6,949 bases of DNA, from the NCBI GenBank assembly GCA_024653795.1, contig JANLHY010000748.1:1-6949 (forward strand). Reading direction: 5' to 3'. The position numbers were made by a program, and so were the translations under genes. The first letter of the stretch is position 1. Every line of letters starts with the position of its first letter. This document shows, piece after piece, positions 1 to 4,480 of this stretch. The notes under the pieces are model-generated. The model was given only the letters and a program-made list of their open reading frames with translations, searched no databases and was not told where the DNA came from. This stretch comes from Candidatus Brocadiaceae bacterium (GTDB lineage: Bacteria; Planctomycetota; Brocadiia; Brocadiales; Brocadiaceae).

Positions 1-94
1 TGAATTTCAAATCGATTACGATCTTTTTTTCTCGTATTTCTTTTAAATTTAATCACTTACAACGAATTGCTATTTAAACGTCCGGACAGCAGTG
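1..94. other. Left flank with no recognised feature
   Basis: AT-rich sequence with a T run near position 25 and a small GTCCGGAC palindrome near 81-88. No reading frame, RNA gene or convincing promoter was seen. An upstream gene could end to the left of the window, but nothing here shows it. Confidence 0.5.
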
Positions 95-133
95 AAATAA
101 CGTGAACAACTTCATGTTGCTGTGCCATCGCCA

Positions 134-228
134 TCAGGGCTAAAGCCCCGGCAGGACGTGTACCCACTAACCCCAGCCTTAAGGCTGGGGTTAGTGATGG
201 ACTCATCGGAATTGGGCTTTAGCCCTGA
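134..228. repeat. Nested palindrome core of copy 1
   Basis: A perfect 32-bp palindrome at 165-196, with half-site CACTAACCCCAGCCTT, sits between a 15-bp perfect inverted repeat: TCAGGGCTAAAGCCC at 134-148 and its complement at 214-228. The same arrangement recurs at 3559-3737, and a single-armed version at 3253-3307. The DNA or transcript could form a two-level hairpin. Confidence 0.85.
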
Positions 229-264
229 CAGTGCTTGTACTGAGCCTGTCGAAGTGTCGGACAA

Positions 265-293
265 GTACAGACGCCCAGTCGGGTCGTCTCTAC
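265..293. repeat. Nested GTAC/CTAC-bounded hairpin insert
   Basis: Arms at 265-273 (GTACAGACG) and 285-293 (CGTCTCTAC) pair at 8 of 9 positions. Copy 2 of the surrounding element lacks this segment at the matching place, so it looks like a secondary insertion, or a loss from the other copy. It resembles the hairpin at 2841-2868, which shares the GTAgAGACG arm. Confidence 0.6.
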
Positions 294-322
294 AAGTTCA
301 GATTATTTATTGTCAACCCCTT

Positions 323-332
323 AGAGGAAAGG
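323..332 (+). promoter_or_regulatory. Ribosome binding site that fixes the gspF-like start
   Basis: AGAGGAAAGG lies with its AGAGG core 10 nt before ATG 338. It is just outside the end of the repeat element. It supports 338 over the in-frame GTG at 122, which lies inside the element. Confidence 0.75.
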
Positions 333-337
333 CAGAG

Positions 338-1555
338 ATGCGCCATTATTCATACAAGGCTATAAATGCAGATGGTATTTTGATAAATGCTATCATAGAG
401 GGAGAAGATATTCACTCTGTCTATGGATACCTTTCCTCAAGGGGACTTTATATACTCAATGTTAAAAAGGCAAGCAGGGTATTCCATAATCTCCAAAAAG
501 GATTTGCATCACGTAAGTTAAGGAGAAATGATTTCATAGAGTTTGCCAATGATCTTTCTGTTATGTTAAGGGCAGGCATACCGCTTTTCACTGCGCTTGG
601 CGATATAATTACCTCGATAGAGAACAAATATTTCCAAAAAACTATTGCTGATATAAAATATCAGGTAGAGATGGGGGTGGGTTTTTCAGACGCTATCGAA
701 TCCCATAAAAACGTGTTTCCAGACATCGTCATTAGATTGGTAAGAGTAGGAGAAGAAACAGGACGTCTTGAAAAGAGCCTGTCTGATACAGCAGATCACC
801 TGCAGAAGATGGAGGATTTATCTCGGGCAATCAAAAGTGCGCTTATGTATCCTGTATTTGCAATTGCAACAACTACCGGCGCATTGATCTTCTGGCTTGC
901 TTTTGTACTGCCAAAGATGGTGGTCACAATGAAGGAAATGGGTGTAAAACTGCCGCTTATAACGAAGATATTAATTCATGTAAGCGATTTCACACAGGTA
1001 TACTGGTATCTTATACCAATTTTTCTTTTATTCATTTTCGCTTCCATAAAAATTCTAAAAAGATTGGGTAAAGCAAAATATTATCTGGACCTCCTCAAGA
1101 TCAAATTACCCATAATAAAACTCATAGTTTATAATAAAACCCTTGCGCTTTTTTCAGAACAGTTAAGAATTTTGATAACGGCTGGGCTCACTATCGATAG
1201 AGCGTTTGATATCGTTGCAGATGTTATAGGGAATGAGGTCTTTAGAAAGGCAATAGTAAAGTCAAAAGACAGCATAATAACAGGAAGCAAGCTATCATCC
1301 GCCCTGAGAGAACACAAGTTGTTTCCATTCTTATTACTGAGAATGGTTGATATTGGAGAAACAAGCGGTAACCTCGATAAACAGTTCGCTTTCCTTTCAG
1401 ACCATTACCTCAAAAAAATGGATGACATATCACAGAAGATAGGTAAAATGACAGAACCCATTGTACTTATATTCATAGGTATTATATTCGCCATAATTAT
1501 TGCAGGTTTAATGCTTCCTCTTTACGACCTTATATCAAAACTTGGCATTGGCTAA
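338..1555 (+). CDS. Type II secretion system F / PilC-family inner-membrane protein
   Basis: The product is 405 residues, the usual length for GspF/PilC. This family forms the polytopic inner-membrane platform that couples the assembly ATPase to pseudopilus or type IV pilus growth. The N-terminus (YSYKAINADG) is the typical opening. Two tandem T2SF domains lie at about residues 63-190 and 267-390, each carrying the family signature: FPDIVIRLVRVGEETGRL at 127-144 and a copy ending MVDIGETSGNL at 336-346. Hydrophobic segments at about 170-192, 223-239 and 374-395 fit the three-helix topology. The ATG at 338 is chosen because it has a Shine-Dalgarno site and gives the family N-terminus; the frame stays open back to GTG 122, but only through repeat DNA. 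The stop overlaps the next start by one base. Secretion, MSHA-like pilus and PilC roles cannot be separated here, as no GspE/PilB or pseudopilin gene is in the window. Confidence 0.93.
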   Translation: MRHYSYKAINADGILINAIIEGEDIHSVYGYLSSRGLYILNVKKASRVFHNLQKGFASRKLRRNDFIEFANDLSVMLRAGIPLFTALGDIITSIENKYFQKTIADIKYQVEMGVGFSDAIESHKNVFPDIVIRLVRVGEETGRLEKSLSDTADHLQKMEDLSRAIKSALMYPVFAIATTTGALIFWLAFVLPKMVVTMKEMGVKLPLITKILIHVSDFTQVYWYLIPIFLLFIFASIKILKRLGKAKYYLDLLKIKLPIIKLIVYNKTLALFSEQLRILITAGLTIDRAFDIVADVIGNEVFRKAIVKSKDSIITGSKLSSALREHKLFPFLLLRMVDIGETSGNLDKQFAFLSDHYLKKMDDISQKIGKMTEPIVLIFIGIIFAIIIAGLMLPLYDLISKLGIG

Positions 1556-2370
1556 TGGGCACGGACTTTTTAGAATTTTTTAATCTTGCAGAAAACCCTT
1601 TCAGAGTTACGCCAGACCCATTTTACTTCTATCCATCCAATAACCATAATGAGATTCTTTCCTCCCTCAATTATGCAGTGGAACAAAAGGAGGGTTTTTT
1701 CGTTGAAACAGGCGAACCAGGAACTGGAAAGACAATTACCCTGAAGATTTTTATCGAGAAATGGAGGGACAAAGCAGAAATCGCCCTTATTATGACCCCA
1801 AGACTTTCTCCTGAAGAATTTTTAGTGGCAGTATTGGAAGACTTAAACATTAAATTACAAAATACTACGAATAAGAATGAGCTTTTAAAGACATTCAGGG
1901 ATTTCCTGATAGAGCATTCACTATCGGGCAAAAGGGTGATAATAATTGTCGATGAGGCGCAAAATCTTCCTGATGAAACTCTTGAGGAGCTGCGATTGCT
2001 GTCGAATCTTGAGACGGAGAAAGAAAAGCTCCTGCAGATAATCCTGGTAGGCCAGCCAGAATTAAAGAAAAGACTCCTTTCAGAAAACCTAAGACAATTG
2101 AACCAGAGGGTAACCATAAGGACGACCTTAATGCCCTTAACAAGGGATGAAACTTTTGACTACATCAATTTCAGGCTGTCAAAGGCGGGAAAAGGTACGA
2201 TAACGTTTGAAGACAAGGCAAAAAAACTGATATACAATACATCAAAGGGCATCCCAAGACTGATTAATCTCATATCCTCAAGAACACTCATGGCTGCATA
2301 CGTTGAAGGAGACCCCCATATCAAAAAAAGGCATGTCATGTATGCAATAAAGCATCTCACTAATTCCTGA
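1555..2370 (+). CDS. ExeA/GspA-like AAA+ ATPase
   Basis: A 271-residue cytoplasmic P-loop ATPase. It shows the opening FFNLAENPFRVTPDPFYFYP typical of the ExeA/GspA group, Walker A GEPGTGKT (residues 53-60), Walker B IIIVDEAQ (129-136), a sensor-1-like ILVGQPEL (163-170), a candidate arginine finger in LNQR (182-185) and a sensor-2-like GIPRLINL (232-239). It ends after the ATPase module and has no C-terminal transmembrane or peptidoglycan-binding part, so it is shorter than full ExeA. That size also fits MshM-type and the PEP-CTERM/exosortase-associated ATPases. The TAATG overlap with the GspF-like gene indicates co-transcription and translational coupling, and favours a role in secretion or pilus assembly. 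The ATPase family is secure; the exact system is inferred. Confidence 0.9.
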   Translation: MGTDFLEFFNLAENPFRVTPDPFYFYPSNNHNEILSSLNYAVEQKEGFFVETGEPGTGKTITLKIFIEKWRDKAEIALIMTPRLSPEEFLVAVLEDLNIKLQNTTNKNELLKTFRDFLIEHSLSGKRVIIIVDEAQNLPDETLEELRLLSNLETEKEKLLQIILVGQPELKKRLLSENLRQLNQRVTIRTTLMPLTRDETFDYINFRLSKAGKGTITFEDKAKKLIYNTSKGIPRLINLISSRTLMAAYVEGDPHIKKRHVMYAIKHLTNS

Positions 2371-2403
2371 GACAAGTTCTACGCCAGGGAATTTTAATTT
2401 GCC

Positions 2404-2458
2404 CGCGAAAAACGCGAAAATAGCGAAATTGCTTTCGTTTCTTTTCGCGTGTTTCGTG
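2404..2458. repeat. Stem-loop after the ATPase gene (possible terminator)
   Basis: Arms at 2404-2420 and 2442-2458 pair at 15 of 17 positions, with a perfect 9-bp core ACGCGAAAA/TTTTCGCGT and an inner CGAAA/TTTCG stem. It begins 34 bp after the ATPase stop codon, where transcription could end. There is no T run after it, so it is not a standard intrinsic terminator; it may equally be another repeat. Confidence 0.5.
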
Positions 2459-2472
2459 TGTAATACGCTGCT

Positions 2473-2499
2473 GCCGAAGGCCTAATTTTAATGTATAGG
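2473..2499 (+). repeat. Short interspersed repeat, copy A
   Basis: GCCGAAGGC is followed by an AT-rich stretch and ATGTATAGG. It belongs to a four-copy family in this intergenic region (also 2747-2777, 2918-2961 and 3008-3029). Confidence 0.6.
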
Positions 2500-2508
2500 C
2501 GCTTATCA

Positions 2509-2639
2509 AAAATATTTTGACATTTCCCCGTTTTCACGAGGACAAGTTTAGCAAAAAACGTAGCGCCGATCCCTTCCCCGATCGTAGTCGAGGACAGGTG
2601 TGGTCGGCATTTGGCGGGGGATAAACCACCCGCGCTACG
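2509..2639 (+). repeat. GTAGCGC-bounded dispersed repeat, copy 1
   Basis: Direct repeat of 6813-6945. Shared blocks are AAAATATTTTGA at the left end, an exact 51-nt block at 2560-2610 and an exact 25-nt block at 2615-2639. Complementary ends CGTAGCGC (2559-2566) and GCGCTACG (2632-2639) let the core fold on itself. This copy carries a 21-bp micro-repeat at 2526-2546 that copy 2 lacks, and it lacks the hairpin insert present in copy 2. Confidence 0.8.
2526..2546 (+). repeat. CCCCGTTTTCACGAGGA micro-repeat, copy 1
   Basis: A 21-bp unit that folds as TCCCCGT/ACGAGGA around a TTTC loop with one mismatch. It interrupts the dispersed repeat between two TTT runs; the uninterrupted version is seen at about 6825-6832. 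Other copies are at 3577-3604 and, reversed, inside the transporter gene at 5606-5624. Confidence 0.75.
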
Positions 2640-2684
2640 CATCCCGACTCGTTCGGGTTAGGATTTTCATTTTATTTATGCCTG

Positions 2685-2707
2685 CCTGTGCGTTGCACGC
2701 AGACAGG
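2685..2707. repeat. CCTGTGCGT/ACGCAGACAGG hairpin
   Basis: Stem CCTGT plus GCGT pairs with ACGC plus ACAGG, with a 2-nt bulge and a TGC loop. A related CCTGCCTGTGCG half occurs near 2801-2812. No coding function. Confidence 0.55.
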
Positions 2708-2746
2708 CGTGTTACAGGGTGGCATGGACAAACTTTGTTTGTTCTT

Positions 2747-2777
2747 GCCTAACTTGACGTATAGGAATTTCAATCTT
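2747..2777 (+). repeat. Short interspersed repeat, copy B
   Basis: Member of the family at 2473-2499, diverged at the left end. It shares the 15-nt block AGGAATTTCAATCTT with copy C (2947-2961). Confidence 0.6.
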
Positions 2778-2833
2778 TTGTGATTCCACTCTAAAAAGAC
2801 CTGCCTGTGCGACGGCAGAGAGGGGGGGGATAA

Positions 2834-2881
2834 GGGGTGTGTAGAGACGCACAGCAGTGCGTCTGTACCTTGCAACACCCC
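2834..2881. repeat. GTAG-bounded AGACGCAC hairpin with outer stem
   Basis: Inner arms 2841-2852 and 2857-2868 pair at 11 of 12 positions around an AGCA loop, including a perfect AGACGCAC/GTGCGTCT stem. An outer GGGGTGT (2834-2840) pairs with ACACCCC (2875-2881). The inner arms begin GTAG and end GTAC, and resemble the insert at 265-293. Confidence 0.7.
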
Positions 2882-2886
2882 CCCAG

Positions 2887-2904
2887 CCCCTCTTTCTAGA
2901 GGGG
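2887..2904. repeat. CCCCTCT/AGAGGGG hairpin
   Basis: A perfect 7-bp stem with a TTCT loop. No T run follows, so it is not called a terminator. Confidence 0.6.
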
Positions 2905-2917
2905 AGCTTAGAAAGTC

Positions 2918-2961
2918 GCTGCCAAAGGCAGCCTAGTTTAATGTACAGGAATTTCAATCTT
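2918..2961 (+). repeat. Short interspersed repeat, copy C
   Basis: Longest member of the four-copy family. It starts with a GCTGCC/GGCAGC hairpin at 2918-2932 and continues to AGGAATTTCAATCTT, shared with copy B. Confidence 0.65.
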
Positions 2962-2988
2962 GTAGCGGCAATTCATGAATTGCCCCTA
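2962..2988. repeat. GTAG-led perfect 18-bp palindrome
   Basis: GGCAATTCATGAATTGCC at 2967-2984 is its own reverse complement. It is preceded by GTAG (2962-2965) and followed by CCTAT, close to a matching CTAC end. Confidence 0.7.
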
Positions 2989-3007
2989 TATGCAAATAGA
3001 AATAGTC

Positions 3008-3029
3008 GCCGAAGGCATAATTTAATGCC
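3008..3029 (+). repeat. Short interspersed repeat, copy D
   Basis: GCCGAAGGCATAATTTAATG is related to copy A (2473-2499). It contains a 7-bp AAGGCAT/ATGCCTT stem at 3012-3031, extending 2 nt past the repeat. Confidence 0.55.
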
Positions 3030-3039
3030 TTTACTATAA

Positions 3040-3059
3040 CTCCGCCATTTATGGCGGAG
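3040..3059. repeat. CTCCGCCAT/ATGGCGGAG hairpin
   Basis: A perfect 9-bp stem with a TT spacer. It lies about 27 bp past the stop codon of the minus-strand transposase remnant and could once have been that element's 3' hairpin or terminator, but there is no T run. Confidence 0.55.
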
Positions 3060-3085
3060 ATTATATCCGCAACATCAATACGGCT

Positions 3086-3253
3086 TTAGCCATGACTTCC
3101 AAGATTGTATCTCCTGATGAATTCCTCATACTCCTGAGCAAACGAAACCTTCTTGTGATGTTCTTCCTGGGTATTGATGTATACTCTCACCTTGTCAAGC
3201 ATAGATTCACTCACAGAAATTATTTTAACAAATGCCATACTTTTATCCTGTAT
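3086..3253 (-). pseudogene. IS200-like (Y1 / REP-associated tyrosine) transposase, C-terminal remnant
   Basis: On the minus strand, 50 codons from ATG 3238 to the TAA at 3088-3086 end in INTQEEHHKKVSF followed by QEYEEFIRRYNLGSHG. This strongly resembles the C-terminal tail of the Y1-transposase family, where a VxxYIxNQEEHHxxxSFxxEYxxFLxxY pattern is usual. Another five codons (IQDKS) continue upstream to 3253, where the TCAGGGCTAAAGCCC arm of the composite element begins and the resemblance stops. The HUH metal site and the catalytic tyrosine lie in the missing N-terminal part, so the fragment is inactive. The stop codon looks native. No ribosome binding site was seen, so it is probably not expressed. 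Intact relatives of this family act on hairpin-bearing ends, which suits the surrounding hairpins. Confidence 0.75.
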
Positions 3254-3307
3254 CAGGGCTAAAGCCCGGCTTGGTTTGTCTCTTCATCCCCAGCCTGAAG
3301 GCTGGGG
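3253..3307 (+). repeat. Partial copy 3 of the composite element core
   Basis: One TCAGGGCTAAAGCCC arm (3253-3267) is followed by CCCCAGCC/GGCTGGGG around a TGAA loop (3288-3307). The right-hand arm and both terminal repeats are missing. It begins exactly where the transposase remnant loses its frame. Confidence 0.7.
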
Positions 3308-3497
3308 TTATGATAAATTACTCGTCTCCATTAAAAGATTCGTCTCTGTTCAAAGAGCGGATTTATCTGGAGTTGCTCTCCTATCGTTAGCCTGAAAACT
3401 GAAAGAAGATTCTGAAACAATCCTGAAACAAGTCCAGGACATAGTTCAGAATCAGACTGTGTCACAATGTATTTTTATGTTCAAGGACTTAGCCACG

Positions 3498-3805
3498 GGG
3501 ATTGACAATAAATAATCTGAACAAGTTTATTGTCCGACACTTTGAAGAGCAGGCACTGTCAGGGCTAAAGCCCAATCCCCGTTCCCCGTTTTCACGAGGA
3601 CAAGAGCCCAATTCAGACTTCGTCGTGAGCTCAGTCGAACGATAAGGCCGTTACTTCGACATGCTCAGTACAGGCACTAACCCCAGCCTTAAGGCTGGGG
3701 TTAGTGGGTATACGCCATACCGGGGCTTTAGCCCTGATGCTTGTACTGAGCCTGTCGAAGTGGCACAGCAACATGAAGTTGTTCATGTTATTTATTGTCA
3801 ATCCC
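3498..3805 (-). mobile_element. Composite palindromic MITE-like element, copy 2 (inverted)
   Basis: Terminal inverted repeats 3498-3524 and 3779-3805 match at 25 of 27 positions, with core ATTGACAATAAATAA. Inside are the 15-bp arms at 3559-3573 and 3723-3737 around the 32-bp palindrome at 3675-3706. There are two copies of the TGTACTGAGCCTGTCGAAGT motif, at 3742-3761 and (inverted, one mismatch) 3653-3672, and an inserted micro-repeat at 3577-3604. It lacks the hairpin insert found in copy 1. It contains no protein gene. Its right end is 34 bp before the preferred SCP2 start. No clear target duplication was found. Confidence 0.78.
3577..3604 (+). repeat. CCCCGTTTTCACGAGGA micro-repeat, copy 2, between 8-bp duplications
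   Basis: A 28-bp insert ends in the same 21 bp as 2526-2546. AGCCCAAT occurs directly before it (3569-3576) and directly after it (3605-3612). Copy 1 of the host element has only one such junction (complement at 211-218). This is what a small insertion with target duplication would leave. Confidence 0.7.
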
Positions 3806-3826
3806 TTTGAGTATGAATAATTTGTT

Positions 3827-3831
3827 GGAAG
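3827..3831 (+). promoter_or_regulatory. Ribosome binding site favouring the SCP2 start at 3840
   Basis: GGAAG ends 8 nt before ATG 3840. The in-frame alternatives, ATG 3813 and TTG 3795, have no comparable site, and TTG 3795 lies inside the terminal repeat of the element. Confidence 0.6.
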
Positions 3832-3839
3832 AAAAACAA

Positions 3840-4205
3840 ATGAAGGAAAGGCCTGAAATTCCCGGCAGTGTAACACATAGCGAGTACTTTAATAAATTAT
3901 TAAAGGCAAGGGTAAATTTGTCCCCGATTCCTAAAATATCTTCACTCAATGCCGTTATGCAATTTGAAATAACGGATAATGGAAATGGAACATGGAACAT
4001 CATCGTTGAAAATGGACTGGTAAAGGATGTGACTACAGAACTTTGTGTTCCCCCCACGTGCATCTTCACGCTAAATAGCGCTACGTTTTTGTCAATTATC
4101 AAACGTGAAATAACGCCGCAACAAGCTTTTTTTCTGGGGAGGGTAGACATTAAAGGCGATATATTATTGGGATTAAAAATGAATATCCTGGTTACTTATA
4201 TGTAA
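3840..4205 (+). CDS. Small SCP2-type lipid-binding domain protein
   Basis: The product is 121 residues and has no signal peptide or membrane segment, so it is probably cytoplasmic. Residues about 35-115 form a single SCP2 (sterol carrier protein 2) fold. The family pattern is clear in the C-terminal half: FTLNSATFLSIIKREITPQQ (76-95) followed by AFFLGRVDIKGD (96-107), the usual run of a strand, helix, conserved F..G and IKGD turn. SCP2 domains bind sterols, fatty acyl chains or other hydrophobic ligands in a tunnel; the ligand here is unknown. The start at 3840 is preferred for its ribosome binding site; ATG 3813 would add nine residues. It lies between two repeat elements, and the stop codon is part of an 8-bp target-like duplication. 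The transporter gene downstream suggests a shared lipid-handling role, which is inference. Confidence 0.82.
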   Translation: MKERPEIPGSVTHSEYFNKLLKARVNLSPIPKISSLNAVMQFEITDNGNGTWNIIVENGLVKDVTTELCVPPTCIFTLNSATFLSIIKREITPQQAFFLGRVDIKGDILLGLKMNILVTYM

Positions 4206-4209
4206 TTTT
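4202..4209 (+). repeat. Left target-site-like duplication GTAATTTT
   Basis: The identical 8 bp occur at 4442-4449 on the far side of the inverted-repeat element. The SCP2 stop codon TAA (4203-4205) lies within it. Confidence 0.75.
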
Positions 4210-4210
4210 A

Positions 4211-4441
4211 GTATCAATTTAGTTTTGAAAAATTTATTAATAATGAGCTCCGTCAGGAGCAACCTGTTTGTAGCAAGACAAGATACCATAACAGATATGA
4301 TTAGCTCCGTTAGGAGCGACCTGTTTGCATATCAATCATATACAGGTCGCTCCTAACGGAGCTAATCATATCTTAACGATTAATTGCTACAAACAGTACG
4401 CCCTTAACAGGGCTTAATTTTTCAAAAGACTAAATTGATAC
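4211..4441. mobile_element. 231-bp nested inverted-repeat (MITE-like) insertion
   Basis: Terminal inverted repeats are GTATCAATTTAG plus TTTTGAAAAATT (4211-4234) on the left and their complements at 4416-4427 and 4430-4441 on the right, with a 2-nt gap. Inside lies a second inverted pair, CTGTTTGTAGCAA (4264-4276) with TTGCTACAAACAG (4384-4396), and then a perfect 32-bp hairpin. GCTCCGTYAGGAGC mini-hairpins recur at 4247-4260, in 4303-4316 and, inverted, in the distal arm. It is flanked by the GTAATTTT duplication. No open frame of note occurs, so any transposition would need enzymes encoded elsewhere. Confidence 0.82.
4293..4373. repeat. Perfect 32-bp-arm hairpin
   Basis: Arms 4293-4324 and 4342-4373 are exact reverse complements around a 17-nt loop. 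Each arm contains a GCTCC/GGAGC mini-hairpin, so cruciform and long-stem forms compete. If transcribed between the two genes, it would form a very stable RNA stem that could stop transcription or protect an mRNA end. Confidence 0.9.
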
Positions 4442-4449
4442 GTAATTTT
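4442..4449 (+). repeat. Right target-site-like duplication GTAATTTT
   Basis: Exact match to 4202-4209, immediately beyond the right terminal repeat. Removing 4210-4449 rejoins the SCP2 stop region to the transporter leader. Confidence 0.75.
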
Positions 4450-4480
4450 TAACAAACCTCTGAGACTGGAATTCTAAACC

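Larger units (their letters stand above)
95..320 (+). mobile_element. Composite palindromic MITE-like element, copy 1
   Basis: This copy shares four exact blocks, in inverted orientation, with the element at 3498-3805: 103-127 (25 nt) with 3761-3785, the 32-bp central palindrome, 211-234 (24 nt) with 3553-3576, and 296-316 (21 nt) with 3502-3522. The right end matches the terminal inverted repeat of copy 2. The left end is degraded outside about position 95. Between the blocks it differs from copy 2 by small insertions, including a hairpin at 265-293 and a TGTACTGAGCCTGTCGAAGT motif at 236-255. It encodes no protein. Its right end lies 18 bp from the gspF-like start codon. Calling it mobile is inferred from the terminal repeats and copy number; no transposase or target duplication was seen for this copy. 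Confidence 0.7.
2371..3794. other. 1.4-kb repeat-filled intergenic region
   Basis: No intact gene was found on either strand. Short open frames here are built from repeats and overlap on opposite strands without ribosome binding sites. The region contains at least five hairpin families, a four-copy short repeat, a transposase remnant and two copies of the composite element, each listed separately. The stretch 3308-3497 contains nothing recognisable apart from a short CTGAAACAA tandem near 3410-3430. Confidence 0.7.

Noticed and set aside
122..337. N-terminal extension of the GspF-like protein starting at GTG 122
   Set aside because: It would translate the palindromic repeat, including the repeat-derived peptide ACTEPVEV, and has no ribosome binding site. 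ATG 338 has one and gives the family N-terminus.
2394..2957. Minus-strand open frames of 68-82 codons
   Set aside because: They overlap each other, are built from hairpin repeats, and have no family resemblance or ribosome binding site.
3314..3388. Short frame ending LFKERIYLELLSYR
   Set aside because: It looks protein-like for about 24 codons but has no start, no ribosome binding site and stops just upstream. Too short to support.
3174..3395. Plus-strand 73-codon frame
   Set aside because: It runs antisense through the transposase remnant and then through the CAGCC palindrome. The composition is repeat-derived and there is no ribosome binding site.
2371..3805. CRISPR array
   Set aside because: Repeats differ in sequence, size and spacing, and are mostly palindromic elements. 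There is no regular repeat-spacer pattern and no cas gene.
3795..3839. Longer SCP2 starts at TTG 3795 or ATG 3813
   Set aside because: TTG 3795 lies in the terminal repeat of the element. ATG 3813 lacks a ribosome binding site, while ATG 3840 has GGAAG at good spacing. ATG 3813 remains possible.
4293..4373. Intrinsic terminator
   Set aside because: The hairpin is very strong but is followed by TTAACGATTA, not a T run, and it is part of a larger inverted-repeat element.
4211..4480. Riboswitch or small RNA ahead of the transporter
   Set aside because: All the strong structure is explained by nested inverted repeats of an insertion. No known riboswitch core was recognised.
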